Part shown: positions 12,501 to 25,200 of the stretch, piece by piece
Position numbering within the stretch: position 1 is the stretch's first letter
How the letters are laid out: each line of letters begins with the position of its first letter
Source: Cruorifilaria tuberocauda
Lineage: Eukaryota; Nematoda; Chromadorea; Rhabditida; Onchocercidae
Assembly (NCBI GenBank): GCA_013365365.1
Contig: JABVXU010000012.1
Coordinates: forward strand, 310,001 to 374,000
Direction of reading: 5' to 3'
DNA: 64,000 bases
Position numbers and translations under genes: made by a program
The notes under the pieces: generated by a model
What the model saw: the letters and a program-made list of their open reading frames with translations, nothing else
Databases searched by the model: none
What the model was told of the DNA's origin: nothing

Positions 12501-15409
12501 ATTTAGTCCTTGGTTTCAAGATTTAAGTTGATTTACATAGTTCTTAACAGAAATATGGTTTCTTGGGATTCCGATATAAATTAAGTCTCTTTTTAGAAAA
12601 CTGAGTTGCAGTATCATACGGATGAACAGTCTGGAGCTTCTGGTTCACGCGACTTCATAAGTGATGGAGCTAACTATCGTGCTGATGATGAAGAAATAAA
12701 TCCTTTACCAATGACAGCCGAAGAATCTGAATTTATTCAGGTCACTGCCAGGAGTAAAAGGAGAGGTGCTGCTGCTTTGGTTCAGCATCAACTAACTACG
12801 GTATCAGGATTGGATAGGAAGAATGTATACTTCAATAGGTATAGTGACAATATGAAGTTTGTCTGCAGTCCGAGATTTGATCCACTAGAGATGGAAAAAA
12901 AAGTGGCAGTGATATAAGAGAAAAAGAATTTTGATATTCCCGTAAAACTTGATATACTTTAGTCTGTAAAAGTGTTTTACATTATTTATAGCACTATGGA
13001 CCGAGGTGCTAGAACAAATGTAAGGCGTGATGCTGATAGAGTGCGGCGAAGTTCGATACAACTGCCACCGGACAACCGTAGAATTCAGCCGTCTTCTCGT
13101 GGAAACACTTCTCCATCACCGGTTGATCGTGAGGTTTGTTGACGTTTGTTCATTCTCTTAAGAATTTGACTTTTCGAGTTTCTTTAGTGTGCCGTTACTC
13201 AGCTTCGAACTCGATATTTCAGAAATGATATGGGAGCAGGTGTTATTTATGGCACATAGAAGAATTAAACTGTGGGCAAGATGACGTTTATTTTATTCTT
13301 CTCTAATTTTATGTAACTTTTCAGAGTTTTCAAAAATATTCGGCTCCACCACGATTTCGGATGTTAATTTCAGAAATTATTGATAATACTCTTATGAAAG
13401 CACAAAATAATAAGGTTTGTCAGAACTAACTGACTGACAGATATGGCTTATCCGATGGAATGTTTGAACTATTTTAAGTTTTGCGATATTTGTTCTTGAT
13501 AGGTAAGAAGAAAATATCTCTTTGGATATTCTACAGTATCAGCTTAGAGTCCTATCTTTAAGGGTGACTGGGAATTTATATCGTCATATTTTTTCGAGAT
13601 GAATGAATTTTCCATTTTAGGTTAGTGGTGGAAAAGGTCAAATTATCAATACTGGTACCGTTCAACCATTGCACCAACGACAACAGCAGCATCTCAAGTT
13701 CGCTACCTCTACATCGACGAGCAAGAAGAAGTATGGGTTACCATCTTCTCTTCAGACAAGTCGTACAGCATCTGCTGATCGTCGCGGCAGTCAACCATTG
13801 ACTTTAAAATATTCTATCGCTGCTGGAAATGTAAGTTGTTAGATAGTTTCATTTTATTCAAAAATGAAATGCAAATTTGAACTTTTTTGCTGTGGCGTAA
13901 ATCATTTACTGTTTCTGCTGTTTTTTTGCACATTTTTTCATTATGTTTATAAAAATTATTCAGTAAAGTACTCTTTTTTAAGTTTACATTTTACAATTTG
14001 GCGTTCTCTTCACTAATCAGTTTTGAAAAATTTTAGCTGCAGAGTGGTTCTTCACCGGGCGTTGCATCTCTTTCAGAAAGTTTATTGGACACAAAACGCG
14101 AAATACCTGAACAACATATAGGCATTGTTACTATTGCTAATACAAAAGCTCCAGGTTTGTAATTTCAAACGGAAGAAGTAAAATATTTTATTGAAAAATT
14201 TCTAATATTTTCTTTTGGTATTACGCTTATGATTGATTCAAATGATTAGTTTTACTTTTTAATTTTTCTGGAAATTTATTAGGACTATTTTATCTATGGC
14301 TTCCTTCAGTTCAACGATCTTGGGCAGATATTGCCAAGCAGCGATTGTATGATAATGTTGAAATACGCCCAAATGAAGCACTTCATGCATCGTTGAATTC
14401 GCGATCATTGGTCAAAGAAGAGCATTCCGTTGGTGGAACTTTCATTTCTGGTGAGTTTCATAATATAATGGATACGATGCTTTTGAGAAAGTTATGTTTT
14501 TGTTCATAGAATTGTAACCGTTTTGATAAGACGTAGTTTTTTGAGTCTCATGTCTTTCAGATCATGCGGAAAGCACGAAAAAACGCAGTGAGCAGAATAG
14601 AACAGTAAGTATGGGGACAGTAAGCAGCGACCCAGCAGTGAAAGATTATTCCTTCTTTTTTGATCCAAATGAACCAACTGGAACTGTGTCAAAAGGTGCA
14701 GTTGATTTTGTTGTTTTTGATAATGGCTTGCATTGTTTTTATAAATTTATTTGAAAAGTAATATTTTTGTGTTTTAGAATCAGAATCGAAGACTACCAAT
14801 ATTATACCAAAGGGAACTGACTATTCAAAATCTTTCAAGGTAGGGATTAATTTTTAAAGATTTGAACGTATATGCAATGGCAGTTATGTCTCATTTGAGC
14901 TATTAGTGGTATCTTATGAAAATGATGATAATTACAGCCTCGATGTTCCGGAATAGTACTAAATTTAGATGGAGGTCGACAAGTTATTCTTCCAGAAAGT
15001 GATATTGTAGCGATAGGTTCGCCAACCATAATGGATGTCAGGCAGAGACCTGAAATAATAACAGTTAATGATATGTGGAGATATTTTACGGAAGATACAA
15101 CCGGTTCGTTTATTCATATTTGTCTCCCGCAGTTTGCTGTTAGATAGTTGAGATTGAAATGAACTAGGATTTTACATTTTCCATAAGAAGTTGAGCTCTA
15201 GTAAGTTCTGATTTCTACAAAAGAATAGTTTTGAAATTTTCATTAAAACTTCAAGTTACTTATAGTTTTCTTTTTTAGTAACAATGGAGTATAGGGAATA
15301 TAAAAGAAAAATAGAAAGGTCACAGCAGCAAGATTGGCCATCAAACGAACAAGAACAAAGTACAGAAATAACAAAAGAGAATGAAGAGGGGAAAGCAGAA
15401 TTGAAATGA
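502..15409 (+). CDS. Large disordered protein of unknown family, 5' end incomplete
   Basis: I do not recognise this protein. Eighteen exons join in consistent phase: 502-623, 2242-2334, 5919-5972, 6150-6234, 10576-10679, 11380-11463, 11811-11966, 12225-12383, 12597-12838, 12992-13133, 13325-13414, 13621-13830, 14037-14154, 14283-14450, 14561-14695, 14778-14839, 14938-15103 and 15279-15409 (TGA). Together they encode about 770 residues, mostly charged or Ser/Thr/Gln-rich and predicted disordered, with Lys/Arg clusters (RRRKENKKAKEAR; ARSKRRG) and an acidic stretch (VDDEEQYLSADEG in part). The better-ordered part is the C-terminal third, with motifs RSWADIAKQ, DYSFFFDPNEP and VNDMWRYFTEDT. There is no signal peptide or membrane segment in the supported exons. 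An ATG at 450 would add a hydrophobic leader, but that stretch looks like T-rich intron ending in ATTTCAG at 501, so I start at 502 and treat the gene as continuing upstream. A nuclear or RNA-associated role is only a guess from composition. Confidence 0.75.
624..2241 (+). other. Intron of the unknown plus-strand gene
   Basis: This is the intron between the exons ending at 623 (CTC|gttagt) and starting at 2242 (acag|GTATCG). It is AT-rich. Open frames inside it, such as 1995-2222, lack splice context or protein-like composition. I see no gene in it. Confidence 0.6.
2335..5918 (+). other. Long intron of the unknown plus-strand gene
   Basis: The intron starts GTAAGT after 2334 and ends TTTCAG before 5919. 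Its 3.6 kb is AT-rich and has a small GTCCGG/CCGGAC hairpin near 3821-3838. The open frames at 4530-4802 (minus) and 4854-5159 (plus) look like translated T- and A-rich intron. No exon with good phase was found, but a short extra exon cannot be excluded. Confidence 0.5.
10017..10069. repeat. CA-rich microsatellite
   Basis: This is an imperfect (CA)n tract with interspersed CG steps (cacacgcacacgcacag type). It lies in the large intron of the plus-strand gene, just before the 18-bp palindrome at 10090-10107. Confidence 0.85.
10090..10107. repeat. Perfect 18-bp palindrome
   Basis: CAGTGCATCGATGCACTG is its own reverse complement. It sits 20 bases after the CA-rich tract, inside the 4.3-kb intron, and overlaps a TTTCAG. 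A palindromic protein-binding site is possible but unproven. Confidence 0.7.
11059..11140. repeat. Imperfect TAC/ACT trinucleotide repeat
   Basis: An interrupted (TAC)n/(TAT)n tract lies in the intron between the exons ending at 10679 and starting at 11380. In the plus frames it yields runs of Leu or Tyr/Thr, which explains the open frame across it (10837-11226); I do not call that frame coding. Confidence 0.75.
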
Positions 15410-17520
15410 ACGATGTTTTTGTATCAGGAGCAATTTCCTTCCGTGTTGCTATTGCCGCTGTATTACTTTCCTAAAAAGATTCATTTTTATATTTTGTATT
15501 GCTTCGTTTGGGTTAATTTTATAGCGTATTATTTGTTCCCTCTCAAAAATTCTGCTATTTGATTGAATGTATTTCGATTAACAGGGGAGGACGTTAAATT
15601 GAGTTAGGAGAACTAGTTTATTGAGAAGAGCTCTATCAGCTAATTTGTAGAATTCTTTGAAAATTGGTCAGGTTAACTTATAATAGATTTTTTATAAATT
15701 GTTGTTAGCAGTTAATTTACTAAAGTATTTTCGGAATGGCTGGCAGTAGAAACAGTTGCTCAGTAGGCTACAAAAATTGCTGAACTTCCCAATATCCCTT
15801 TTAAAGCGAAGAAATTCCAAATATTTTGAACAGTTTGGGAACATTAATTATATCATGCTATGGCTTCTTCTACGTAAATATGAGGTATAGCAAAATAGTG
15901 AAGTAGGACTATTAGCATAGATCTAAATAATTATTATATTCAAGCTTTCAATACTAACTAAGGAGAAGAATGCAAAGATGAGGAAGCAAACTAACTACCT
16001 GATGGCATTAGATTTTCATGATTTTCTCGCACATATGTTTTAAGATTTAAATGTGTGGCAATGGAAATTGTGGAACATAGATGCCTTGCAATTCTTAGTT
16101 TAAGTCTCTTTGGTACCCTTTCTTGAATACTCAATAAAGTCCTTTGATTTTTCCCTTCACTTTGTAAGAATTGCTCATCTCACCTGTTGCGCCGGTGTGT
16201 ATTCATATTGTCTTCTTCATTCTTCTGTCAGATTAGGAATAATTTTAGGATATAGTAAGCTGCGTCACATATCATGTAAGATGAGCAATGATTGAGATGG
16301 AGAATCAATGATTATTTTTGCACGCATAATAAAAAAGTAGGCTTTGAATTAGATGGCATGGTTTGAAACTGATTAATGTTAAGTTAAATATAATATTTCC
16401 AAAAATGCATTGCCATGTATCATTTATGATTTTTTTTGGAGTTGTATTTGTTATTTAATTTTAAGATTCGTTCTGTCTTTAATTTTAAATTCAATTTGCT
16501 CAGATGTAGAAGAAAATATATTTGCTTTTTGCTCCTTTTTAATCTAAAATGTTTTATTTTTTGTTCATTTATATATATATAGTCTTTGTAAATTAATGGA
16601 GCAGAAATTGTGATTATTATGGTATTCTTTTAGTTTCTCTCTTCTACTTCTTTTTATAGAAGTTTTAGTCAATTTAATTATTGTCAATATTAGCATAATT
16701 TGTGCATGAAACAGTAATTTATTATGTTCAAACGATAGTTTTGGGTAGGACATTTATTTTTGATAGGCTTTCTCATGCTATGTAAGGTTATAATATCTTA
16801 TATCGAAAATCAAGTACCACGGTATAACGGCTGTAGTAGAAACTGATAGAAAAAGATTGAATCACATATGATCGGAACATTTTGATAGTATTTTCTTATT
16901 TGAAAAAGTTGAGTCGAAGCCTAAATTCGGAGTTAAGTTTTGCATATGCATTAAACCAGCTTATTCTTTTTGCTTTTAATATTAGGTGTTATCTGTTACA
17001 TTATATTTCAGAAAGTAAACTTTAAGCAGCTTCTCTTTTTCTTTTTCTTTAACATAACCAAGTTCCGTTGGATTTATTGGTGTCATTTGGGTCGTCTGTG
17101 CTCATCATTATCAAATAAGGTCAGCATGAGAATGAACTTTGACAGCAAATTTACACAGCGCTAGAAGTTATTTCAAAAAAAAAACTGCGATTTCAAAATT
17201 ATGTGAAAGTTTTGCACCAGAAGGTAAGCTTTACTTCATCAGTGAGCTTATTTATCAGTGAAAGCTTTCTCTATGCTATGTCGTTCATATTTTCTAGCAA
17301 CAGTTTTTCAGAAGTAACGATGAGTGAAAATATTGTCGTTGATACTTCTGGATCACCATTCTTCGTAATTGTTGTTTACATTGTGTTGTTTTGAATCACT
17401 TGTTGTTAGTTCGTACCTATTTTTCACTTCATTTGGATTTGTTGTCGAAGTCGAATCTACAAAAATGATTTTTGACAAAAATGAATCTAAAAAATGAATT
17501 CTGACAAATGAAGTGCAGCT
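15410..17520. other. Convergent intergenic gap, 3' UTRs only
   Basis: This 2.1-kb AT-rich gap separates the stop codons of the plus-strand unknown gene and the minus-strand eat-4 gene, which face each other. It presumably holds both 3' UTRs. Short frames such as 16110-16295, 16970-17164 and 17203-17394 have no family resemblance. I see no other gene. Confidence 0.6.
16133..16138 (+). terminator. Candidate poly(A) signal AATAAA
   Basis: This is the first canonical AATAAA that I noticed on the plus strand after the stop at 15409. At about 725 bases away it implies a long 3' UTR; a nearer variant signal may be the real one. Confidence 0.25.
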
Positions 17521-20500
17521 TCAATATATGCTACCATTCCAGATTTTATCGTAGTCCGGAATGAGACTACTTTGTCCTTGTTCTGAATTCGCCGTGCCAT
17601 AGTCACCACCAGCAACTGTATCTAGAATAATCGTGAGTAATGAAAAATGGTACTGTATATTAAGAAGTTGAAATCGATATTCGTCCGTTATTACAATTAT
17701 AGTGAAAAGAAAAAAACTGACTGTTTTTACAGACATTGTTGTTGAACCAAGGTTCTTCCTCATCTTTTGGTTCAGCCCAGTCTTGCAGTTCACCGGATGC
17801 ATAAACAGCGTAGAAGGTGACACCGGTGAAGTGTATAAGGCTTGCAAGCAAAAACACCTTTTCCCATCCACGTGGTCCACGTGAAATCAACTTTTCTGTC
17901 ACAAATGGACATGTGAGACCAGCCAGGGTACCGATACCGTTCGAGAATCCCATCAGTATTGCTGCATAACGGGGTGCTATGTCCAAGTGATTTACATTAA
18001 AACCTAAAATGCCCCTTACATCCTTCTCAACCAATATATTTTCATAGCTGAAAATAGATTATTTATTAGAAAATTAGCGTTTTTGCGAAATCTTCTTACA
18101 TCTAAATTTCCGTTTCTTTCTGATTGATCAATGAGATTGATTTAATGCTTTTCGTCTTCTCCGAATCAGGATAAGCAGCAGAATTTTCGAAGATTTATGG
18201 AACGTTGAGGTTTAAATTTGAAATGACCAGTTTTAATTTCAATTAAATGAAACCTGAGATTGCGAAACCGCTACTGCCAACGGCAAGTATTAGAGCAAAT
18301 ACTGCAGTTGTATCACTTCTAGTATATGCTACAACAAGCATGAATATTGCCTCACCACCAAAGCCTGCAACAAACAGTTTCACGTTAAATTGGAAACATG
18401 CGCACTTCACAGCACTGCAGTATTAACGAAATAAGGAACAATACCTCCACAGTTGAAAAGTTTCCGCACTGCCGTTGTGCTGAGAACTTGATGAGAACGC
18501 AAGTAATCGGCTAATTGACCACCACCAAGCACGGCCAAGCCCATCACTGCGTGGGGCAAAGCGGCTATCAAACCACTCTTAACAACCCCAATTATGAAAT
18601 GGTAAATAGTCAGATCAGCCAAAGTTTCCTCGAAACACTGATGGCTAATGCTTCCTTCTAGAACAGAAAGTGTTTCGAGACCGATTCGCCGATCGATCTA
18701 TTTTTGAAAATTGTATTTAATATTATTTTTGAATAGAGTGATAGAGAGAGTGAAGGATAAAGCGCTTACATCGTTAATTGCCATATCCAGCACTTCTCTC
18801 ATATAGGTAAGTTGATTTTGAAGGAGAAGATAAAATGTCCAACTTCGGGCGAAATTTGCCACAATAATTGCATAGACCGGCTTTGATTGCAGTATTGCCT
18901 TCCAAGGTATTGACGCAAGCTAAATTGAAGAAGGTTTAGCTCTAATAAATTAACTCTTCTTCCGTTTACTTCACTTGATAGGAATACGTACGGTTGGATG
19001 AGTTGAGGACACTGGCCCAATTGCTTCTAGGATATATTTCTTTTCTTCCATCGAAATCGTTGGATGAAATGTTGGACTTTCAAATGTTAGTGCAAACCAA
19101 AACACTGCCCATATTACGCCAGCAAAACCTGCAGAACCGTCCTTTCTTTTGACGAATGGAGCGTACATGAAGAAGATTAAATTAGGAAATTCCGGAGGAC
19201 GTGTACGGGAAATGTTTAGATCATCTTTTGCATTTCAGTCATTTTGTTAGATTATCTAGAACGCACCGTATACATAAAATGGCGCAGACCAATGTATGTA
19301 ACTGACAAGCCAAGCAGAAGCCGGTAAACCAATTACCGCTCCGGCGTAGGAACCGGTAAATGCGGTTGTTGCCAGTTTAGACCGTTCTAATGGAGGAGCC
19401 CAGTAACGCCACACGCCATGCATTGCTGGGTACGAAACACCCTAAAATTACTACTATTGATGGCTCATTCAACAATAACTGGTTTCCGGAAGCCCACTGT
19501 ACTTTAAAAACATGGAAAAATATATGATTAGAGGTTTTTGCCGAGGTTGTTGAAAGGAATGAAAAGTTTGGCTCAAATGCATTCACGTAAAGAGGACTCT
19601 ACTGAACAAGAAAGAGAACCTGCACTAGTCCTTGCAGTATTTGAATCATTGCAATTAAAGTATCGTTATTTGTGTGGAATGCGAAAGGTAGCAAAATATT
19701 GAAAAATGATGCCAAGCCTATCGCAAGGCCAAATAATCTGCAAAAAACAGATAATTTTCAATCAGTTTCATTGAAGAATTTTTAAATGATAAGTTTCCAA
19801 GTATGACAATATCATTTCTCTCTTCGCAGAAAGAAAGGTCTAAATTTTCAGTCAAACTTTCAATTATATTACTTATTCGGTGCAAATTTTGCAGCTAAGA
19901 AGCCAGCTGGTACTTGTGTTAGCAAATAGCCATAGAAAAATGAACTTTCCATAACACCCAGTTCTGTCAATGTCCAGTTGAATTCACGTCTCTGAAAATC
20001 CTCATCATTTATTCACAGAATAAGAAATGAAAGGAATGAAATAGGAAATAGTTTCTGTTTTAGCCTGTTCGCTGTTTCGGAAAATTCCTCTCAACGGAAA
20101 GCCTCGAAGATAACCTGTACAATATCCGGTCCATATATTATCAGTTATACTACCGTCATATGAAGATGAAGGCAGGCAGTGCAAGTCGTGTTCCAATTTA
20201 ATTCATTTGCAAACATAGTTTTAAAAGATGAAGGAGTAATTCGAAAATACAAAAATTATTTGATGTTTCCTGATAACAGGAGGATATTTCAAAAAACTGC
20301 ACGAAATGACAATCTGAACCTTCTCAGATAGTTTTCATCCAATACTGGCTTGAAATTCTTCACTACTCATTTCTAATTCCATCTTTCTCCCAACTTAGCT
20401 TTTCTACACAAACCACAGACATTAATGATAAGTAACAGAGATTAGATGTACGCATTGTTTAAATAAAATATCAGGTAAAACTACTTGGAGAAATGAAGGA

Positions 20501-22234
20501 ATTTAATGAAAATCCATCAGTAAATAAGAAGTTTGCTGAGGAAGTCTCGATATTTCAGCTAAAGCGGTTCAAATATCAAGCTGATTTCATGGAAATTGCA
20601 AATTAAAAAGTGTTAAACTATAAAGAGTAATGCGTTCTTACCGTTGCCCATAAATGTGGAAATAGGTATTGGGCCGAGAGGAAACCGAAATAGTAGAGGA
20701 AATGTGAAGAATTATATTTTTCACCAAACAAATGAGCTTTTTGGTAACTTTTTCAGATGCAAACTTTAAAAAGATGAAGAAAGACGGTAGAAGTTTGGAA
20801 AGTTAGAAGAATGATATGAATTCATTGAGCAAATGTCAATCTATCCGAACTTCCATATCCATCTCTTCTTCTTCAAGAGATAGGAACTCTCTGAGTTGGA
20901 AATTCGTCTCAATGAAGTATTAACTCTTTTAATAGACCTTTGCGAGAATTGAGTTTCCTGAAGAATAGACGGCAAATGCAGCCGTAATTTGCATTCCGCA
21001 TCATTTCAGGTAAGAAGTCAGAAGTTATATAGAGTGATTGATGTTAGATTCTGCAGAATCACATCATCAGAAACCGTTTCGCTTTGAATTATTTATTTAA
21101 ATAAGTTATCATTTACTCCCTCATTTCTTTCATAGAATACCTCCGCTTCTCATTCCGAAAAATAAGCTTTTAGATAGCTGAGGTAAGGGAGTGAAAAGAA
21201 AATGAAATGAAATTCTTGCTTTCGACGAAGAATGAGAAGGATGAGAAATGACAAGTTGAAGAATTGATTGATCGCGTATTGATTTTCCATGTATTGAGAG
21301 TAACCGAGACTGAATGGAAGAAAAGTAAGGCGGATCTATGCCAGAAAAATGATGGAAAAAAGAGCAGAATATATACGTAAGGTACGTAATGAAAATCCAA
21401 TTAACGCTAGGTAACTGTTGTTGCATATTCAAATGACCAAACATTGTTTGAAAGATGTGGGCGAAGAAAGGAATTCGCAGTCTCGAGAGATAACGGGAAT
21501 TTTGGTGGGACCAACAACGGGGCATCAATCTTGATAGTATATTGGATAGCTTAACTTGACTCCATTTTTTTTCTATTTGGAATTTCAGTGAAAATTTCTC
21601 ATTTGGAGACCGAAGTTGAAACAATTCGCCAAAAAAGAAAAAATCGCTCAGTACGGACATGATGCTTTCCCCACGGGTCTGTGTAGTCACGAGCCATATG
21701 ATTTTTTGCAGCACCAAAATTACAACGTATGCCAAAAACAATCAGAAATCCGAGATTAGCCAGGATTGCAAGCTGCCAACGTTTCGCACAGTTGCAATAT
21801 GAACACTGATCAACAGCCTGGAAGAAATGATATATTCCGGACGGAATGCAATCCTTATCGCTTAAGAATTATTTTCTGCTCCAATAAATGCCTTAGTGTT
21901 GGACGAATTTTAACAGAAATTTTCAATTTTTTTCCGCCCAATGCTACCGTCAAGGTATCTGCGAGAGTTCCGTCTTTAATGGCTGGAATTTTCCGCTCTG
22001 ACCGTTTTTGACATCCTCAAATCTGACCCGTTCTTCCATTAATTAACTTGAAGATTGAAAAAACGGTGTCTATTCAAGTAAAATGAGATCAGGTGGTTAT
22101 TATATAAATATAAACATTACTTTGAGTAATTTATTTGAAACAGCAGCCATTGCACTGTTCGAATGTTTGCCAGTCGACGCTTCATTTAATTCGAATCCCA
22201 TTTCATCGCCGTCTTGAAACTGTCTTCGATTCAT
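17521..22234 (-). CDS. eat-4: Vesicular glutamate transporter (EAT-4/VGLUT, SLC17 family)
   Basis: It loads glutamate into synaptic vesicles and is a 12-helix major-facilitator protein of the vesicle membrane. Exons, 5' to 3' on the minus strand: 22234-22121, 21817-21655, 19990-19873, 19737-19620, 19441-19267, 19128-18992, 18919-18770, 18577-18445, 18364-18254, 18003-17731 and 17621-17521 (TGA). They encode about 530 residues, slightly shorter than the C. elegans protein. Family blocks seen in order: FGIRCNFG (helix 1), [17 protein letters not shown] (helix 2), QGLVQG and [14 protein letters not shown] (helix 4), [31 protein letters not shown] (helix 7), [23 protein letters not shown], and [19 protein letters not shown]. 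Phase is continuous with no stop or frameshift, so the gene looks functional. Only the junction in the first lumenal loop is uncertain: donor 21655 fits only the weaker acceptor CAGAG before 19990, while TTTTCAG two bases earlier breaks phase. The exon at 18577 has an unusual TTAAG acceptor. Confidence 0.95.
19991..21654 (-). other. Large eat-4 intron in the first lumenal loop
   Basis: This 1.66-kb intron lies between the exon carrying helix 1 and the exon carrying helix 2. It contains most of a 203-codon open frame on the same strand (21741-21130), which overlaps the helix-1 exon in another frame, and a short frame at 20196-20005 with no convincing transporter match. I see no assignable gene in it. 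Confidence 0.5.
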
Positions 22235-22255
22235 GATTTCTTTGCCGATTATAAC

Positions 22256-22257
22256 CT
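22256..22257 (-). promoter_or_regulatory. Candidate trans-splice (or cis) acceptor of eat-4
   Basis: TTTTCAG ends 21 bases before the eat-4 ATG at 22234. This is the distance and sequence expected for addition of a spliced leader in nematodes. A cis-spliced upstream noncoding exon would look the same. Confidence 0.5.
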
Positions 22258-25200
22258 GAAAAGAGGTAATATCGGTCTCCAGAAACTATGAGAATTAATG
22301 CGCAATCGATAACACTGCAAACTGTTAATTTCAGTTTTTTCCACCGTACATTTCCACCGAGATGCTTCTCTTCACATAATAGTTCTCTGACTATAACAGT
22401 ATGCATTCTTAACCATTAACCACTGGCTCAGGTCTTTCTCAGTATTTTTCTCCTTTTAGGGAAAAAAAACTAATTGGTTATAATCGGAAGGAACAAGTTC
22501 AGGAATCAGAGATGAGGCGAGATTAAGTCCAACAGTTAAGTAATAATTATAATGAATACTTAGCTGGCAAGTTCAGCTATTATTGGGATTATTTCAATGA
22601 ATTTCCTATCATTGCATTCTGACAAATGCACCTATTTTTGATCATTCTTTAAACCAACAACTGAGAATCGTTTTTAAGGTGAGAAGTTTATGAGAGAAAA
22701 CCGACCGATGAGACCGATGGAATTCATTAACGCTAAAATTCAATCTACTTCAGGCTGTTTTAAATGGACATATTTGGAAAGTATTGCTTTCTGCAAACCA
22801 ATACGTACGCTCAAAATCGCTTTCATTAACTCATTTTGAAAGAATAGAAATGAATTTAATTTTTCACAATTTTCTTCTGCAAAATTAAATGGTTTCGAGA
22901 ATCGTTGGTTGGTGAATTAGTGCTGAATGCCTCATCATTGTGACCAATGACTAACTCCTCTTCATTTCCATCTAATAACTTATTCCATTTCTCGTTAGAA
23001 GCTCCACCATTATCCGCCGAAGAGTAAGAGAACATTCCGGAATGCTGATTTCCCGAGCGAACGTTCTTTCTCGAATTGCCGCAAATGAAATTTTTATCGA
23101 AAAAGAGATGAAATATGAATAGGAATGGAAGTTGCTGTTGTGATAGCTTCAGCAGGAACATTCGAATAACTTATTACTTTACTTGTGACCTTTGCAGATT
23201 AGTCAATTTGAAGTAACAAGTACTAATGAAGCCGTACTTGTCTCATTTCTTATTATTATTTCAAGACAGGAAGAGCAATGCTTCATATCACATCAAATCT
23301 GTTTTCTCTGATACGCATCACTGAACATTCGTATCGGATGAAGCGCTGACATTCTGCTGAAGCGAAAATCTCCTCCTTATTTTTTAATAAATTGAAAATT
23401 TCTTCTCAATCTCCACATACATTCATGAACAGAAGCAGTCGAAAAACATGAAGTAGGAAATTAAGCATTGTGTGATGATAATAGAAATAAAGTAAGGTGT
23501 TATGATAATTAATTAAACATTACTGATTAAGTGAACAGAAACTGAAATTCTCTCCTAGTTTTTCCATTGAAATTGTTTCTCAAGCCATTAGCCTTTAGAA
23601 GCTGGCTTATTAAATTAAAATTACTAAAATAACTTATTTCCCATTTCTGACTTATTCAATTTTTCCTACCGATCTTTTGATATCATTTTATTTAGAGTTA
23701 CTTGCACTCACACTTGCAAGATCAGACTGTCATAAATACGATAATATTTAATAAGACACATAACTTTTTCCCATCTATCAGCAATCCAAGGTGAGATTAT
23801 TATTTTTGAAAAGAATTTTGAGTTGGAACTGAATTGCCGGGAACCTACTGTGAAATTGCCTAGGAATTTTGTAAATTTTCTATTACAATCTGTTCATTTG
23901 TAGAGAAAGAAGATGTTTCGGCGAATCCGCTCCACTTCTTCTTGATTCTTATCCATTAAATCAAACTTCCTCTACTTCCCGAAATCTATTAATAAGTCAC
24001 TGTTGAGCATCACAAGATGAGAAGAAAAACATGTTAATCATAAATCATAGAATGTGATTCGCTGTCAACACAATCATTTGGGCTAATAGAAAAAGCGTGC
24101 GACTTTTCCGCAGTGTAAAATTTCACTGAAGGAATGACGTGATCAGAGGTTTTATTTTGTGTGTTAATTGTCCTCCGGATCGAGCAATATGGATATAGAA
24201 GTAACAGTAAGCTAGACGTAAGCATCCTTCAAATTCAGCTTAGAGAAAAGGTGAAAAAAATGAGGGATAAAGATTCCAGGTTGATCTCCCAAGTGCTGGA
24301 ATGTTAGCAGCTAACTACTGCATCATTTTGCTTCTCTGGAAATGAATGTCTAAATTGAAGAAGATAATCAGTGAAGTCGTAAAAGTGTCCAGTTAATAGT
24401 AATGGAAGCCCATTTTCATATTTCTCTCCTTTTATTGCTTCTGTCAGATTTCCTAGTAAAAAATATTTTCATCGGATAAAATTACAGTAGGATTTATCAA
24501 ATTGTTCTTTGTTTCGAAGTTTGAAAGTCCCAATTAATGATTGGAATGAGGATTGTCGAGAATCAATAGGATATCAAAATGTAATGAAATACTGCTTGTA
24601 AGTCATTTGTACGTCACTTCCATCTATCGAAGTTTTCCGCAAAAATTGTTAATTAGGAAGCAGCGATTATTAGAAGAAATTACTCTTTCACTCTTTCTAT
24701 TTGGATCAGAAAATATTTGCTTTTTCGGATCGGAATACAAGACTGGGCGGCCTCATTTGCAAATTCTGAAATTAAATATATATAAATAAAAAGGAAAATA
24801 AGAAAGGGTGCAAATGAGAGGATACACTGCTAACTGTATTTTATTTAGGACTGAATCCATTTTGAGTAGTTGGAAGAGAAGTAATTTGAATGGTGAAAAG
24901 TTGGAGAGAAGCGATGTAAAAGCTTATTCCATTCTCTCCTTCTGAATGAAAAGATCAAAAATACTATCTCTACTTGATGATCATTTCAGACTGATTCGAA
25001 TCTGTTTCTTCAAGCAATAATATGAAAAGTGAAGGTTTGCTGAAATTTAAAGTTAAAAATGTATTTTGTAGAACAAATGTAAAAGACATATTTTTTCAGC
25101 ACGTAAAAAATAAGCGGCATAATCGTACATTGCTTATCATGGCTGAAGTACGCACTGAGTTCGATCGGGAGTGAGTTGGGAGAAACCTCCTTGCAGTTGA

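Noticed and set aside
20005..20220. Minus-strand reading with ELNWN resembling the EAT-4 FNWT loop
   Set aside because: The true helix-2 exon lies at 19990-19873 with a full match; this stretch runs into stops and does not continue the transporter.
22856..23161. 101-codon minus-strand frame upstream of eat-4
   Set aside because: Considered as an alternative eat-4 N-terminal exon, but no donor joins it in phase to the exon at 22234 and no similarity was seen.
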